A DNA stretch of 64,000 nt from Fibrobacterota bacterium (GCA_023436205.1 JAEZKC010000059.1:248001-312000); one strand, 5' to 3'. Numbered from the stretch's first letter, positions 34,466 to 44,473 are shown. The notes: generated by a model from the sequence alone, not told the origin. Numbers and translations are program-made.

Positions 34466-35746
34466 ATGAGAAAGTTAGTGGTTTTAGCTGTTATTGCCCT
34501 TGCTGCTCTAGCTCCTGCGGAGGTGCGGTTCGGAAGAGAATTTGGTGTAGGCACTCGCGCCTTGTCTTTCGCTGGAAACTACACTGCTGTGGCAAATGAT
34601 ATGTCTGCTACCTATTGGAATCCGGCAGCTATGGCGTTTTTGCCTGTAAGGGAGTTCCAGATTACCCTTGACGGCTTCAGAACTTTAGCCTCAAGTGATG
34701 TGGAAGGCAACAGTGGCAGCGGAGTGCGTAATTCCAGCACCTTTGACTATAACGAAAGAATTCGTCTTGCCAATCTTGGTATTATGAGTGCTATCCCCAC
34801 AATTCAGGGTGGCTTTACAATGGCAGCGACTTACCAGAGCCCTTATGCTTTTGATGACTCCTACCAGTATACCTATAACGTAAACCGTTCCCCAAGTTCA
34901 TTCAGTGCCAGTGAGAATTATCGCAAGTACGGTGGCCTGAATATGTGGAGTGCATCTTTCGGCATTCAGGTGGCTCCGGGGTTGGCAGCCGGATTGACAG
35001 GTTCCCTTCTCACTGGAAGAGAAGAGTCCAACCTTGTCCAGACTTTCTCCTTTTTAGATGATCCGTTACTTGATGAGAGAATGGATCGTAGTTACATGGG
35101 GTACGATCTGAGAGCTGGCATTCTCTATAATCCCGACAACCGTATCAAGGCCGGTTTGAGGGTGGCGCTCCCTCAGAGAATTCGGTTCAGAGAAAAAGTG
35201 GAAAGTGAAGCTTTGGATACCAGTGATGATGTCATTTATGATGAGGCATTTGAATACAAAGGAACAATGAAATCGGCTCCCTCAGGAGCTGCCGGAATAG
35301 GATTAACTCTTCCATGGCTCACCATCTCTGCCGATGTGCGGGGCACTATGCCATTCACCTTTGTTTACCCCGGAGAAAACATCCCTGATACAAGTCAGGC
35401 CAAATATTTCAAGCTTGGCGGGGGCGTTGGTATTGAAGTGCCCATGGTAGTTCTGCCAGCCATGGTGCGTTTTGGTTATTCTTATGATCAGCTGGATTTG
35501 CATTCCTTCATTTACGATTATGACGACTACGATCTTGATGAGTGGGTCTGGTCAGATGATGGGATTTCAGTGCTGAAGGATCGGCAGACGTTTTCTGCGG
35601 GAATCGGTTTTGTCACTTCCGGAACGGGTTTGGAACTCTCTTATGGATATCAAACCTGGGCAATAGAGCAGAGTAACAATGACAGAATATTAAAGCAGCA
35701 TTTCAACAGTCATCACGCAATGGTCACATTTATAGTCAGGTACTGA
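34466..35746 (+). CDS. OmpP1/FadL-like outer membrane barrel protein
   Basis: 426 aa with a signal peptide ([19 protein letters not shown]). The mature N-terminus ([37 protein letters not shown]) is typical of FadL/PorV-type barrels, where an N-terminal plug region is followed by 14 strands with alternating aromatic residues. The C-terminus ([11 protein letters not shown]) ends in an aromatic, as barrels do. FadL imports long-chain fatty acids; PorV relatives serve type IX secretion. Which applies is not decidable here. An acidic loop [10 protein letters not shown] is notable. GTG 34463 is an alternative start. Confidence 0.82.
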   Translation: MRKLVVLAVIALAALAPAEVRFGREFGVGTRALSFAGNYTAVANDMSATYWNPAAMAFLPVREFQITLDGFRTLASSDVEGNSGSGVRNSSTFDYNERIRLANLGIMSAIPTIQGGFTMAATYQSPYAFDDSYQYTYNVNRSPSSFSASENYRKYGGLNMWSASFGIQVAPGLAAGLTGSLLTGREESNLVQTFSFLDDPLLDERMDRSYMGYDLRAGILYNPDNRIKAGLRVALPQRIRFREKVESEALDTSDDVIYDEAFEYKGTMKSAPSGAAGIGLTLPWLTISADVRGTMPFTFVYPGENIPDTSQAKYFKLGGGVGIEVPMVVLPAMVRFGYSYDQLDLHSFIYDYDDYDLDEWVWSDDGISVLKDRQTFSAGIGFVTSGTGLELSYGYQTWAIEQSNNDRILKQHFNSHHAMVTFIVRY

Positions 35747-35751
35747 ATATA

Positions 35752-36219
35752 ATGAAAAGAGTTTTCGCGTATACAGACGGCGCCTGTTCCGGAAATCCCG
35801 GCCCCGGCGGTTACGGGGTGGTTTTAAAGTACAATGGCACCGAAAAGGAATTATCTGGTGGGTTTCTGGATACTACCAATAACCGAATGGAGATCATGGG
35901 CGCCATTGTGGCTCTTGAAACTCTCAAGGAACCTTGTGATGTTACCATAGTTACCGATTCCCAATACCTTGTCAATGCAATCGAAAAGGGCTGGGTTCGC
36001 AAATGGAAATCAAACAACTGGATGCGGAATAACAGGGAAAAAGCTCTTAACCCCGATCTGTGGGAAAGACTCCTCAAGGCCATGATGAAACATAAAGTAA
36101 CCTTTCAATGGGTGAGGGGGCATAATGGGCACCCCGAAAACGAGCGGTGTGATGTGCTGGCTGTGGCCGCCGCATCAAGCCCTGAACTGCCCAGGGATAT
36201 CAGGGGTTCTGTCGCGTGA
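35752..36219 (+). CDS. rnhA: Ribonuclease HI
   Basis: 155 aa. It cleaves the RNA strand of RNA-DNA hybrids. The four catalytic acids are visible: Asp9 ([14 protein letters not shown]), Glu47 (NRMEIMGA), Asp69 (VTDSQY) and Asp134 (NERCDVLA), plus the basic handle [10 protein letters not shown] and His124 in RGHNGH. It is 5 bp after the barrel gene and overlaps gloB slightly. Confidence 0.97.
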   Translation: MKRVFAYTDGACSGNPGPGGYGVVLKYNGTEKELSGGFLDTTNNRMEIMGAIVALETLKEPCDVTIVTDSQYLVNAIEKGWVRKWKSNNWMRNNREKALNPDLWERLLKAMMKHKVTFQWVRGHNGHPENERCDVLAVAAASSPELPRDIRGSVA

Positions 36220-36974
36220 TGCGGCAGAACAGCATTCTGCCCGTTTTCATACCTCCGGATAACTACTCCTATCTTATATTCTCCGGATCAAATGCAGTTG
36301 TTATCGATGCCTCTGATGCTTTGGTGATTCTGCAGCAGCTTAATCTGCACAACTTCAATCTGCTGGCGATATTTTCCACTCACCACCATTCTGACCATAC
36401 CGCCGGAAATCTTGCGCTCAAGGATAAAACTGGTTGCAGAATCATTGCACTAGATAATCGGGTGAGCGGAGTCGATCAAATTTCCGCTGATGGGGAGCTT
36501 TTTGAAGTCGGAGGGCTAGAGTTTCAAGTGATGCATGTTCCGGGTCACACCAAAAAGCAGGCGGCATTTTATTCCGAGGAGTTGAAATGTGTATTTACCG
36601 GTGATACTCTCTTCGGAGCAGGTTGTGGCAGATTGTTTGAAGGCAGTGCAGATCAGATGTACCATTCGCTTGAACGTTTGGCCTCTTTGTCAGAAACTAC
36701 TTCTGTTTATTTTGGTCATGAGTATACGGTTGAAAACCTGGAATTTGCTCTGAGTGTGGAGCCTGGTAACACTGATACTGCTTTAAGGCTGGAAAATGCA
36801 AAGGAGTGCTTGTCCAGAAAAGAATTCACTGTGCCTTCAACTATTCTCCTTGAGAAGAAGACCAATCCGTTCCTTCGTTGTAAAGATTTATCGATTCGAA
36901 AGCAATTGGGTATGGTAAACCGGTCACCCGTGGCGGTTTTCGCAGAACTTCGAAGGAGAAAGGATGAATGGTGA
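36219..36974 (+). CDS. gloB: Hydroxyacylglutathione hydrolase (glyoxalase II) family
   Basis: 251 aa metallo-beta-lactamase fold. The binuclear metal motif THHHSDH is at residues 54-60, followed by VPGHTKKQAAFY and FTGDTLFGAGCGRLFEG. The C-terminal HAGH domain is present (ENAKECLSRKEFTVPSTILLEK, then NPFLRC). The enzyme hydrolyses S-lactoylglutathione or a similar thioester. The first start could be GTG 36216 or ATG 36219. It overlaps the rnhA stop. Confidence 0.93.
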   Translation: MRQNSILPVFIPPDNYSYLIFSGSNAVVIDASDALVILQQLNLHNFNLLAIFSTHHHSDHTAGNLALKDKTGCRIIALDNRVSGVDQISADGELFEVGGLEFQVMHVPGHTKKQAAFYSEELKCVFTGDTLFGAGCGRLFEGSADQMYHSLERLASLSETTSVYFGHEYTVENLEFALSVEPGNTDTALRLENAKECLSRKEFTVPSTILLEKKTNPFLRCKDLSIRKQLGMVNRSPVAVFAELRRRKDEW

Positions 36975-37009
36975 CGCTTATGGTGAAATATGCAATGAAA
37001 ATAGAATTA

Positions 37010-37585
37010 TTAGATACTACTTTGTTTTCTTTTCAGTTCTCGTTCATGCCTCTCACCTAAACTCAAGCTGCATCCGCAGTAATCCTGCCTGTAAAGACCA
37101 AGTTCTTTGCTCAAAATGATGCTTTTACGAAAACCATCTTTCTTTTTAAAGTCAAATGGTTCGTAGGAAACTCCGAACTCTTCAGCAGCAATTTTTCCTG
37201 TTTCATTGAGCATTTTAATGCTTTTATGAGGACTTACGCTCATTACAGAAGTAAATGAATTCCAGCCCATTTTCCTGCATGTTTCGGCAGTACGCCGAAG
37301 ACGCAGAAGAAAACAGGCTCTGCAGCGTTCACCACCTTCAGCAGTCTTCTCAAGTCCTTTCACCGCAGTTGCCCATGAAGGAAGATCCCACTGATCAAAC
37401 GTGAAAGGAATGCCATATATTTCCGAAGCTTTTTGGGCCTCTTTGAGCCGCAGGTCGAATTCCTCAGATGGAAAGATATTAGGATTGCAGAAATAACAGT
37501 GTAGCTCATAATCTTCTTTAAGCAGATCGACTGCATAAGCTTCATCAGGAGCACAGCAGATATGCAGCAGCAATTTTGGTTTCAT
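37010..37585 (-). CDS. queH: Epoxyqueuosine reductase QueH
   Basis: 191 aa. It carries out the last step of tRNA queuosine synthesis. QueH features: LLHICCAPDEAY with adjacent cysteines, then YFCNPNIFP, ERCRACFLLRL, SFTSVMSVSPHKS, and C-terminal DYCGCSLSL. These cysteines hold the Fe-S cluster and a second metal. ATG 37585 overlaps the stop of the TPR gene as ATGA, and begins the conserved core; a longer reading from 37648 would lie inside the upstream gene, so I reject it. Confidence 0.95.
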   Translation of the reverse strand: MKPKLLLHICCAPDEAYAVDLLKEDYELHCYFCNPNIFPSEEFDLRLKEAQKASEIYGIPFTFDQWDLPSWATAVKGLEKTAEGGERCRACFLLRLRRTAETCRKMGWNSFTSVMSVSPHKSIKMLNETGKIAAEEFGVSYEPFDFKKKDGFRKSIILSKELGLYRQDYCGCSLSLGERHERELKRKQSSI

Positions 37586-39159
37586 ACAGATTTGATGATA
37601 TTTCTCTGAACTGCTGATTGCTTCTTTTTTGATGCTTTTTTTCTCCACAGGCTAAGCCCTCCAATTGAAAGCAGGAAAACCAATACAATTCCTGCAATGC
37701 CCCATAAACCAAATAGCACTCCGGCGGGAAACAGTAGAGAAATCATTATTAGTGAATAAAAGAGTAGTGCAAAACGGGAAAGATAGTATCTGAATATGAA
37801 TTTGCGGTACTCCACCGGCCTCTGGCCTGTAAATCGAAGGAATCTGATTCCCTCCTGAATCCATCTGTCCTTAAGCCGTTTGTTTCTGGCAAATTGATTC
37901 ATTGTATCATTCCAGCCGCTCTTCTCTACATAGCTTATAAAGATTGGAAGAGTGTACTTGGTATGCCCCTCTTCTAAAAGTATATCAATCATGGGAGGTA
38001 TGAGTTCTTTTTCCGCAGGCATACTTCGGTAAGCTTGAAGCAGGAAGTGAAAAGCCTTAATATTGTTGTTTTTCTCCCTGTAAAAATCTGCTAGAAACCA
38101 GTAATCCTCAGTGCAGTAAGGATACTCGATTTTAACGACCTTTTCTACGATATCCACCATCTTTTCATCTTTTCCGGCGTTGCGCAGGTGATGGTAATAG
38201 TCTCTGAGAATTTCTGAATTTTGGGGATCAAGCTCTATCGCTTTGTCAAAAGACTGTTCTGCTGAATCGTATTTACCCTGCTCTGAAAAAGCAATACCTT
38301 TCACCCGGTACCCTTCTGCATCGATGGGAGCTACATCTATGGCTTTTTCGGCATTTTCGAGCGCCTTGTCGGTATCTCCGCTGTTGAGGTGTACATACGC
38401 CATATCGATATAGCCGATAGGGGAGTTTGGGTAAAGATTGATGGATTCTTTTGCAACAGCAGCAGCTTGCTCCATTTGACTGTTCTGGGAATAGCAAAAA
38501 ACGAGCTTGGACATGAGCCTGATATTGCGGGGAGATTCTTTAAGTGCATCCTGGTAAATCTTTACTGCTGCATTTGACTGTCCGGTGAAAATGAGGTGAT
38601 CTGCCAATAAATCGCGCACCTCTTCAAACCCGGGGCTGAGCTGCAAGGCTGCTCTGTAGGCGTTTTCAGCCTCCGTAAAACGGCTGAGTCGATCGTAGGC
38701 AAGGCCGCCGTTGCGAAAAGTTTCAGGGTTGGTGGATCCGGCTTTCTTCGCTTTTTCGAAACATTCAACGGCTTTTTCCGGGTTGTTCATTTCCGTGTAA
38801 TACCAGATCAGCGCAGAGAGGACCAGTTCACTGTCCGGGTGAAACTTTTCGGCCTGCAGAAGGAACTTTCCACCTCTTTTTATCTGATTCATCATGGCAT
38901 GAGCATAGAACAGTCCAAGAAGACAGTCCACATTTTCCCTGTCAAGTCGTAATCCTTTAAGTAGGTAGGATATGGCGATTCGTGGCTTGTTCTGATCGGT
39001 AAACACTCTAGAGTAGAGGAAATACATTTCCCACTCTTCGGTGAAAAATTGTTGATACTGGTCGAGCAGCGCCTTGGCATCCTCTGGAAGACCGAGCTCA
39101 AGCAGTTCCTGTACCTTGTCGACCAGTTCTGGAAGATCCAGCCATTCCTCCATATTCAT
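37582..39159 (-). CDS. Membrane TPR-repeat protein
   Basis: 525 aa. From about residue 35 to 420 it is built of tetratricopeptide repeats, for example PETFRNGGLAYDRLSRFTEA and SPIGYIDMAYVHLNSGDTDKALEN. Two membrane segments lie near 460-515, followed by a lysine-rich tail (WRKKASKKKQS). The N-terminus is short and acidic with no signal peptide, so the repeats should face the cytoplasm. TPR proteins act as binding scaffolds; the partner is unknown. It overlaps rseC on one side and queH on the other by 4 bp each, so the three are translationally linked. Confidence 0.85.
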   Translation of the reverse strand: MNMEEWLDLPELVDKVQELLELGLPEDAKALLDQYQQFFTEEWEMYFLYSRVFTDQNKPRIAISYLLKGLRLDRENVDCLLGLFYAHAMMNQIKRGGKFLLQAEKFHPDSELVLSALIWYYTEMNNPEKAVECFEKAKKAGSTNPETFRNGGLAYDRLSRFTEAENAYRAALQLSPGFEEVRDLLADHLIFTGQSNAAVKIYQDALKESPRNIRLMSKLVFCYSQNSQMEQAAAVAKESINLYPNSPIGYIDMAYVHLNSGDTDKALENAEKAIDVAPIDAEGYRVKGIAFSEQGKYDSAEQSFDKAIELDPQNSEILRDYYHHLRNAGKDEKMVDIVEKVVKIEYPYCTEDYWFLADFYREKNNNIKAFHFLLQAYRSMPAEKELIPPMIDILLEEGHTKYTLPIFISYVEKSGWNDTMNQFARNKRLKDRWIQEGIRFLRFTGQRPVEYRKFIFRYYLSRFALLFYSLIMISLLFPAGVLFGLWGIAGIVLVFLLSIGGLSLWRKKASKKKQSAVQRNIIKSV

Positions 39160-39620
39160 CGGGGCTGCTCCCTGTCACTTTGGGAGCTCGCGATGATGTT
39201 TGAAGGGTATTTTTTCTTGAAAACAATATCCACTATCTTTAAAAGAAAAAAACCACTGAAGAATGCCACACTGGTGCTGATTATAGCCGGAGCAGATTCT
39301 ATGTTCTCCGGTGAAAAGATATACCAGGCCAGCATGTTTATAATTGCCAGTAAAACGGGAACTCCGAAAACAAAGAGGCTTACCATATTAGGATCGGGAA
39401 CATAGTGTACAAAGGAAACCTTTTGTCCCAGCTCAAAGGATTGTGGGTTGCTCACCGTGATTGATGTTTTACGTACATTATCCCTTGATGCACATGAGAT
39501 GCACCCTCCCTTGCAGCCGTCCTTCTCTGTGCTGCATTCGCTCTGAAGAGCAATCCAGATTCTGTTCTTCTCTTTCTGATAAACGATTCCCTCTCCATTT
39601 TCTTTGCGGACTAGTTGCAT
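39156..39620 (-). CDS. rseC: RseC/MucC family membrane protein
   Basis: 154 aa. The N-terminal domain has a cysteine cluster CSTEKDGCKGGCISC, the mark of RseC proteins, which sit with the electron-transfer Rnf/Rsx complex or modulate sigma-E elsewhere. Two membrane segments follow (about 82-100 and 110-130). No rnf genes are in the window. Its stop overlaps the TPR gene start (ATGA). Confidence 0.88.
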   Translation of the reverse strand: MQLVRKENGEGIVYQKEKNRIWIALQSECSTEKDGCKGGCISCASRDNVRKTSITVSNPQSFELGQKVSFVHYVPDPNMVSLFVFGVPVLLAIINMLAWYIFSPENIESAPAIISTSVAFFSGFFLLKIVDIVFKKKYPSNIIASSQSDREQPR

Positions 39621-39685
39621 CTATATACCTCATGTGTATTTGCTTTATAACAGATCATCAGAGTATTACGTTTCGGATGATACTT

Positions 39686-40873
39686 TCAGAATATAAAACC
39701 GGGCTCATGGTGAACTATTTCATCATTATGCAGGTAAATACGGTCAATTGATGTCCCCAGATTGCATAAAACCTCATAACCTATTGTATTACCCAGTAAC
39801 GCAATCTGATCCGGAGTGATTGACTCTTCCCCCTGGGTACCCATCGCCACCACCTCATCACCCACGGAAATATCGGGGTTGGGACCCGCATCAACCATTA
39901 TGTAGTCCATGGTTACGTTACCGGCAATTTTATAACGGCGGTAACCGATCAGCACTTCACCTTTACGGCTGAGAAAGCGGGGGAGCCCATGAGCGTAGCC
40001 TAAGGCAATCGTGGCAATCCAAGTTTCACTCTGTGTGATGTAATGCCCACCGTAGGAAACTGGTGTACCCGCCGGTACTTTTTTCATTTTCACTACTTTT
40101 GACATCAATGCGGCTACTGGTTTGAGAGATGCACAGAATTCCTGAGCAGGATCAGGTTGACATCCATATAGTGCGATTCCAGGACGTACGAGCGTGCAGT
40201 TCTTGAGCGGAAAACGCATGAAGGTGGCAGAATTGCCATAATGCACATGAAGAGGGGCATGACCAGCCTGACGAATCTTTTCTATCCCATCGGAGAAAAG
40301 AGCCAGCTGTCGCTGTACTGTGGGTGTTTCTGGCTCGTCAGCGCACGCCATGTGGGTATAAACCCCCTCCAGGTGAAGGTTGGGGCTATTGTCGAGTATT
40401 TCAAGCAGCTCGCCGAGGTCAGATGGAAGCAGACCCATGCGATGCATTCCGGTATCAATGTTGAGGTGAAATCGAACCGTGAACGGGTATGATTTCCACC
40501 GGTAAAGATCGAGCGGGTCGTTGAGAGCGAAGACCAGATTGCGTTCAAGCCCCGCCCTGAGCTGCTCCTCTGTTGCTCTTCCCATTACCAGTACCGGTCT
40601 GTTTGTCCCTGCTTTTCGCAGTACAAATGCCTCTTCGGATCTGGCAACCGAAAAGAATTCCACTCCGCCCTCCTGCTCAAGAGTGCGGGCAATAACCGCA
40701 CTTCCGCAACCGTAGGCGCAGTCCTTTACAACAGCAATAACCCCCGTATCTTTGGGCAGCATCGCCCGGATTTCCCTGAGATTGTGCAGCAGGTTATCCA
40801 GGGATATCTCCACATGGGGTGAATAGGGGGAAATTTTTTCTTTTATTCTTGTTTTTGTCCGGCTATTTTCCAT
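39686..40873 (-). CDS. alr: Alanine racemase
   Basis: 395 aa PLP enzyme giving D-alanine for the cell wall. PLP Lys50 is in [14 protein letters not shown]; the usual motif is VVKANAYGHG, so Asn and His are changed to Cys and Cys. [11 protein letters not shown] and [11 protein letters not shown] (catalytic Tyr) and VTMDYIMVD are conserved. The first 20 residues are a basic extension. It overlaps the end of hisI by 31 bp. Confidence 0.93.
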   Translation of the reverse strand: MENSRTKTRIKEKISPYSPHVEISLDNLLHNLREIRAMLPKDTGVIAVVKDCAYGCGSAVIARTLEQEGGVEFFSVARSEEAFVLRKAGTNRPVLVMGRATEEQLRAGLERNLVFALNDPLDLYRWKSYPFTVRFHLNIDTGMHRMGLLPSDLGELLEILDNSPNLHLEGVYTHMACADEPETPTVQRQLALFSDGIEKIRQAGHAPLHVHYGNSATFMRFPLKNCTLVRPGIALYGCQPDPAQEFCASLKPVAALMSKVVKMKKVPAGTPVSYGGHYITQSETWIATIALGYAHGLPRFLSRKGEVLIGYRRYKIAGNVTMDYIMVDAGPNPDISVGDEVVAMGTQGEESITPDQIALLGNTIGYEVLCNLGTSIDRIYLHNDEIVHHEPGFIF

Positions 40874-41199
40874 TCTCCATCTTCTTTCTTTCTGAAAAAA
40901 CAGGAGAGGTAGTTTTCGTGGCAGGCTGCCCCGGTCTGATCGATCTTGAAAAGCAGTGCGTCACCGTCGCAATCAATGTAAACTTCCCGCACTTTCTGAA
41001 CGTGCCCTGATGTCTCACCCTTTTTCCATCTCTTTTTCCTGCTTCTGCTCCAGTAAACCATATCTCCGGTTTCGAGCGTCTCCGAAAGGGTCTCTCTGTT
41101 CATGTATGCAAGCATCAGTACCTGATCGGTGGTTGCGTCCTGAGCAATTGCCGTAACAAGACCCTTTTCATCGAATTTTACAGCATCGAGCAGATTCAT
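40843..41199 (-). CDS. hisI: Phosphoribosyl-AMP cyclohydrolase
   Basis: 118 aa single-domain HisI, the third step of histidine synthesis. Conserved: [33 protein letters not shown], and the zinc motif [19 protein letters not shown]. The HisE pyrophosphohydrolase domain found fused in many bacteria is absent. GGGAGG lies 9 bases before the ATG. It lies between proA and alr, with no other his gene near. Confidence 0.95.
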   Translation of the reverse strand: MNLLDAVKFDEKGLVTAIAQDATTDQVLMLAYMNRETLSETLETGDMVYWSRSRKKRWKKGETSGHVQKVREVYIDCDGDALLFKIDQTGAACHENYLSCFFRKKEDGEWKIAGQKQE

Positions 41200-41263
41200 C
41201 AGAAAAAAACCTCCCTTATAGAAATGAAATGATCAGTGCAAAGAGTATTCCTTAATTTGTGAA

Positions 41264-42523
41264 TTATCGAATCTGGCCATCACCTTCCACGATCCATTTG
41301 TAGGTGGTGAGATCATCAACACCCATGGGGCCGCGGGAGTGAAGCTTGTCGGTGGAGATTCCAATCTCGCAACCCATACCGTATTCTCCTCCATCAGAAA
41401 AACGAGTGCTGGCGTTTACCATTACCGAAGAGGAGTCAACCTGTTTGAGAAACTTATCAGCCTCATCCCTTGACTCGGTTATAATAGATTCGGTGTGCCT
41501 CGATCCGTAGGTGTTAATGTGATCTATCGCTTCGTCAATGCTGTTGACAGTTTTGATCGCAAGCCGCAAATCCAGATACTCTTCTGTCCAGTCCTTCGCA
41601 GTTGCCGGCTGGATACTTCCGGAAAGCTTGCGGGTCTCTTCATCACCGAAAATCGTCACTCCCTTTTCAAGAAGTGCATTGACAATTTTTTTGCGTTTGT
41701 CTTCTTCGAGTGCGGCATCCAGAAGAAGTGTTTCCATGGCGTTGCAAACTCCCGGTCGCTGCACTTTGGCATTCACCACAATGGGAACAGCCTTTTCCAT
41801 GTCTGCTTTTGCCGAAACAAAGACATGGCAAACTCCCTTATAGTGTTTTATTACAGGAATGCGTGACTTCTCCACCACCATCCGGATAAGGCTCTCCCCA
41901 CCACGGGGAATAATCAAATCGATCTGCTCATCTTTAGTCAGTAGCAGTTCCACTGCCGAACGATCGGTAGTGGGAATAAACTGAAGGGCATCCCTGGGCA
42001 GGCCAGTCTGTGAAAGTGCATCTGCAAAAAGCTTGCAGAGAGCTGAATTTGAATGAAAAGCCTCTGATCCACCGCGCAGGATAACTGCATTTTGACTTTT
42101 CAGGCAGATTGCGGCAGCATCCACAGTGACATTGGGACGAGATTCGTAGATGATTCCGATTACGCCGATAGGTACCTTCATTTTATAAATTTTAAGGCCG
42201 TTTGGTCTGGTGCGCTCGTCAAATCGCTTTCCGACCGGACTTGTAAGTGCGGCAACTTCTTTTAATCCCTGGATCATTGTATTGAGACTCTTGTCTGAGA
42301 GGGTTAACCGGTCGAGCATGGCACTCGAGAGTCCCTTTTGACGCCCGGCTTCCAGGTCCTTTTCATTTTCTCTCTGCAGATCGGTTTTATTCGACTGGAG
42401 AAGTTCCGCCATGGCAAGCAGAGCCTTGTTAATCTTTTCCACCGATTCATTCTGCAGCTGCAGGGATGCTTTGCGCCCTTTGGCCGCGATGGTATCTATT
42501 ATCTGTTCAAGATTCTGTGACAT
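41264..42523 (-). CDS. proA: Gamma-glutamyl phosphate reductase
   Basis: 419 aa aldehyde dehydrogenase-fold enzyme of proline synthesis. Conserved: VPIGVIGIIYESRPNVTVDA, the catalytic Cys in RPGVCNAMETLLLD, TESIITE, and VMVNASTRFSDGGEYGMGCEIGIS near the C-terminus. AGAGGGG lies 6 bases before the ATG. No proB neighbour is in the window. Confidence 0.97.
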   Translation of the reverse strand: MSQNLEQIIDTIAAKGRKASLQLQNESVEKINKALLAMAELLQSNKTDLQRENEKDLEAGRQKGLSSAMLDRLTLSDKSLNTMIQGLKEVAALTSPVGKRFDERTRPNGLKIYKMKVPIGVIGIIYESRPNVTVDAAAICLKSQNAVILRGGSEAFHSNSALCKLFADALSQTGLPRDALQFIPTTDRSAVELLLTKDEQIDLIIPRGGESLIRMVVEKSRIPVIKHYKGVCHVFVSAKADMEKAVPIVVNAKVQRPGVCNAMETLLLDAALEEDKRKKIVNALLEKGVTIFGDEETRKLSGSIQPATAKDWTEEYLDLRLAIKTVNSIDEAIDHINTYGSRHTESIITESRDEADKFLKQVDSSSVMVNASTRFSDGGEYGMGCEIGISTDKLHSRGPMGVDDLTTYKWIVEGDGQIR

Positions 42524-42585
42524 AAAAGTCCCCTCTGAAATGCAGCTATAATAATGAATAGAACCTACAATTTAGTTTTTGGCGC

Positions 42586-42636
42586 TTAGGAAGGCTAGCA
42601 TGATAGTATTCCTAAAGCTGACTGTGCGCCTATCAT
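42586..42636. promoter_or_regulatory. Two interlocking inverted repeats before the GNAT gene
   Basis: TTAGGAA (42586-42592) pairs with TTCCTAA (42609-42615), and ATGATAG (42600-42606), inside that loop, pairs with CTATCAT (42630-42636). The arrangement would allow an H-type pseudoknot if transcribed, or two operator-like sites in DNA. It lies in the divergent proA-GNAT gap. Confidence 0.4.
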
Positions 42637-42673
42637 ATGGTTCTAACTATATTTAGAGTACCCAAGGAGGTTT

Positions 42674-43216
42674 ATGAAGCTGGACATTAAAGACAGGGTA
42701 GAGTTGAGCAAAGCTGAGCTTGAAAAAATAGCCAGGCTGCTCAGGGATGTTTGGCCTCCCAAAGATGGGGTTTTTGATCTGGATGCGGATATCAGAAGAA
42801 TGGTCCTCACTGAAGATCGGCCAATTGAGAAGCATATAATCCTCTCTGATGGTGATCAGATTCTCGCTTACTCCAAGTTGTTCTCCAGACAGGTGAGGGT
42901 TGGTATACAACCGGTCAACAATATGGCTCTGGCGTGTGTTTGTGTTAAAGAAGCCTTCAGAGGCAGGGGATTTGGTGAGCTGATAGTAAAAACAGCATTC
43001 GGTTTTGTGGATGATAACACTTTCGAGTGTTCGATTTTCCAGACTCAGGTGCTCCAGTTCTATCTGGGCTTAGGTGCCCGGTTCCTTTACAACAAATTCA
43101 TAAATTCTTTATCCAGAACAGATAATAATCCCTGGTGGGACCCTCATGTAATGATCTACCCGGCCGATTACCATTTGGCAGATGTCGCCATTGATCTTTG
43201 TGGTCAGGGCTATTAG
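42674..43216 (+). CDS. GNAT family N-acetyltransferase
   Basis: 180 aa. The acetyl-CoA-binding loop is visible as VKEAFRGRGFGELIV, matching the R/Q-x-x-G-x-G/A pattern, preceded by the strand MALACVCV and followed by a C-terminal segment ending LGARFLYN. The substrate is unknown. A perfect AAGGAGG lies 5-6 bases before the ATG. The stop overlaps the stop region of the convergent glycosyltransferase by 4 bp. Confidence 0.88.
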   Translation: MKLDIKDRVELSKAELEKIARLLRDVWPPKDGVFDLDADIRRMVLTEDRPIEKHIILSDGDQILAYSKLFSRQVRVGIQPVNNMALACVCVKEAFRGRGFGELIVKTAFGFVDDNTFECSIFQTQVLQFYLGLGARFLYNKFINSLSRTDNNPWWDPHVMIYPADYHLADVAIDLCGQGY

Positions 43217-44298
43217 TTGTCTTTAAGACATTCTTGGAAGAATTTCTCATAATTATCAATGGTCTTTTCCATTGAAAACTTGTTCAGAGTCGTAAAGCGT
43301 CCATTGGTGACCATTTCGGCCCTGAGCTTTTCATCTGTGAGAATCCTACGAAGATTGACACTTAACTGATCAATATCCTCATCATCAAAAAGAAAGCCGT
43401 TTTTGCCTTCATCCACTACGTTGATGATGCCATGGGCTCGGGTGGCAACTACCGGGACCCCCATGGCCATGGACTCCACCAGTACTAGCCCGAATCCGTC
43501 TGTCGTGGAACAGAGTACGTTTACTTTAAACAGAGGATAGAGGCTAAGAACTGACTTCATGTCTACCACCCCCGCATAGATAATTTTCTCCTTCACACCA
43601 AGCTGCTCCGCAAGCTGGTCGTAAGTGCCGGGTTCAATTCCGGCAAATACCACTCTGCAGGGAATATCCAGTTTTGCCAGGGCTCTGACTAGCTGGTCTT
43701 GTTTCTTTTTGCGAGACACGCATCCAATTATGATCTCATCCGGTTTGATTCCTAATCTCGATCTGAAGATGGCTGTTTCATTTGGATCAACACCCTGATA
43801 CCGGCTCGCTGGTGTACCATTATAAATGACATGCAGGTGATTTTCAGGATAACCTTTCTGAACGAAGGTTTCTTTCAGTTTGTCACTAATCACTACAATT
43901 TTTTCTGTTCCTTTTGTATAGAATAACCGCTGCAGCGCACCACCTGAGCTAAGGGGGGTTTGGCGACGGGTGTGTATTACTTTGACTGGAAGTCTGTAAA
44001 GCCATTTTGCCAATATACTGGCATAGCGGTCTTTAGTGGATTGGGCGTTTATGATCTGAATATGATAGGTTCGTACTGTATCTCTCACGATTTTGATATC
44101 GATCAAATCGATTTTTTTGCGGAACTCCATCGGAACAAGGTTTACTTTACAGCCTTTAAGCATGGAGTGTAGAAGGCTCTGAGGACGGCATCCGACGAAG
44201 ACCGCATGTCCTTTTTCCGACAGCCCTTTTGCTAAAAAAGCGATTGAATTGGTGGAGCCGGCAACGTTGCCTTCATTGGTGAGAATAAGGATGTTCAT
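43213..44298 (-). CDS. Glycosyltransferase family 4
   Basis: 361 aa GT-B-fold enzyme. The N-terminal domain begins ILILTNEGNVAGSTNSIAFLAKGL, and the C-terminal nucleotide-sugar domain has the E-x7-E type region TTDGFGLVLVESMAMGVPVVAT with the DEGKNGFLF motif. It probably builds an envelope polysaccharide or lipid-linked glycan; donor and acceptor are not evident. It stands alone with no capsule or LPS cluster beside it. The ribosome site is weak. Confidence 0.9.
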   Translation of the reverse strand: MNILILTNEGNVAGSTNSIAFLAKGLSEKGHAVFVGCRPQSLLHSMLKGCKVNLVPMEFRKKIDLIDIKIVRDTVRTYHIQIINAQSTKDRYASILAKWLYRLPVKVIHTRRQTPLSSGGALQRLFYTKGTEKIVVISDKLKETFVQKGYPENHLHVIYNGTPASRYQGVDPNETAIFRSRLGIKPDEIIIGCVSRKKKQDQLVRALAKLDIPCRVVFAGIEPGTYDQLAEQLGVKEKIIYAGVVDMKSVLSLYPLFKVNVLCSTTDGFGLVLVESMAMGVPVVATRAHGIINVVDEGKNGFLFDDEDIDQLSVNLRRILTDEKLRAEMVTNGRFTTLNKFSMEKTIDNYEKFFQECLKDN

Positions 44299-44473
44299 CA
44301 GCTTTTGGTTAACCTTATTAAAGCAGTTCCGTGTGATGTCTGCCCAAAATACGGTAGTGGCGGCTGGGGAGTCAAACCTATTTGCATGTTAATTTGATAG
44401 GTGAACAATTTACGGGCTTAAAAACTCAAAAAAGCTCCTTTTTAACGGGTTTTCGGGTAGAGCACGATATATA

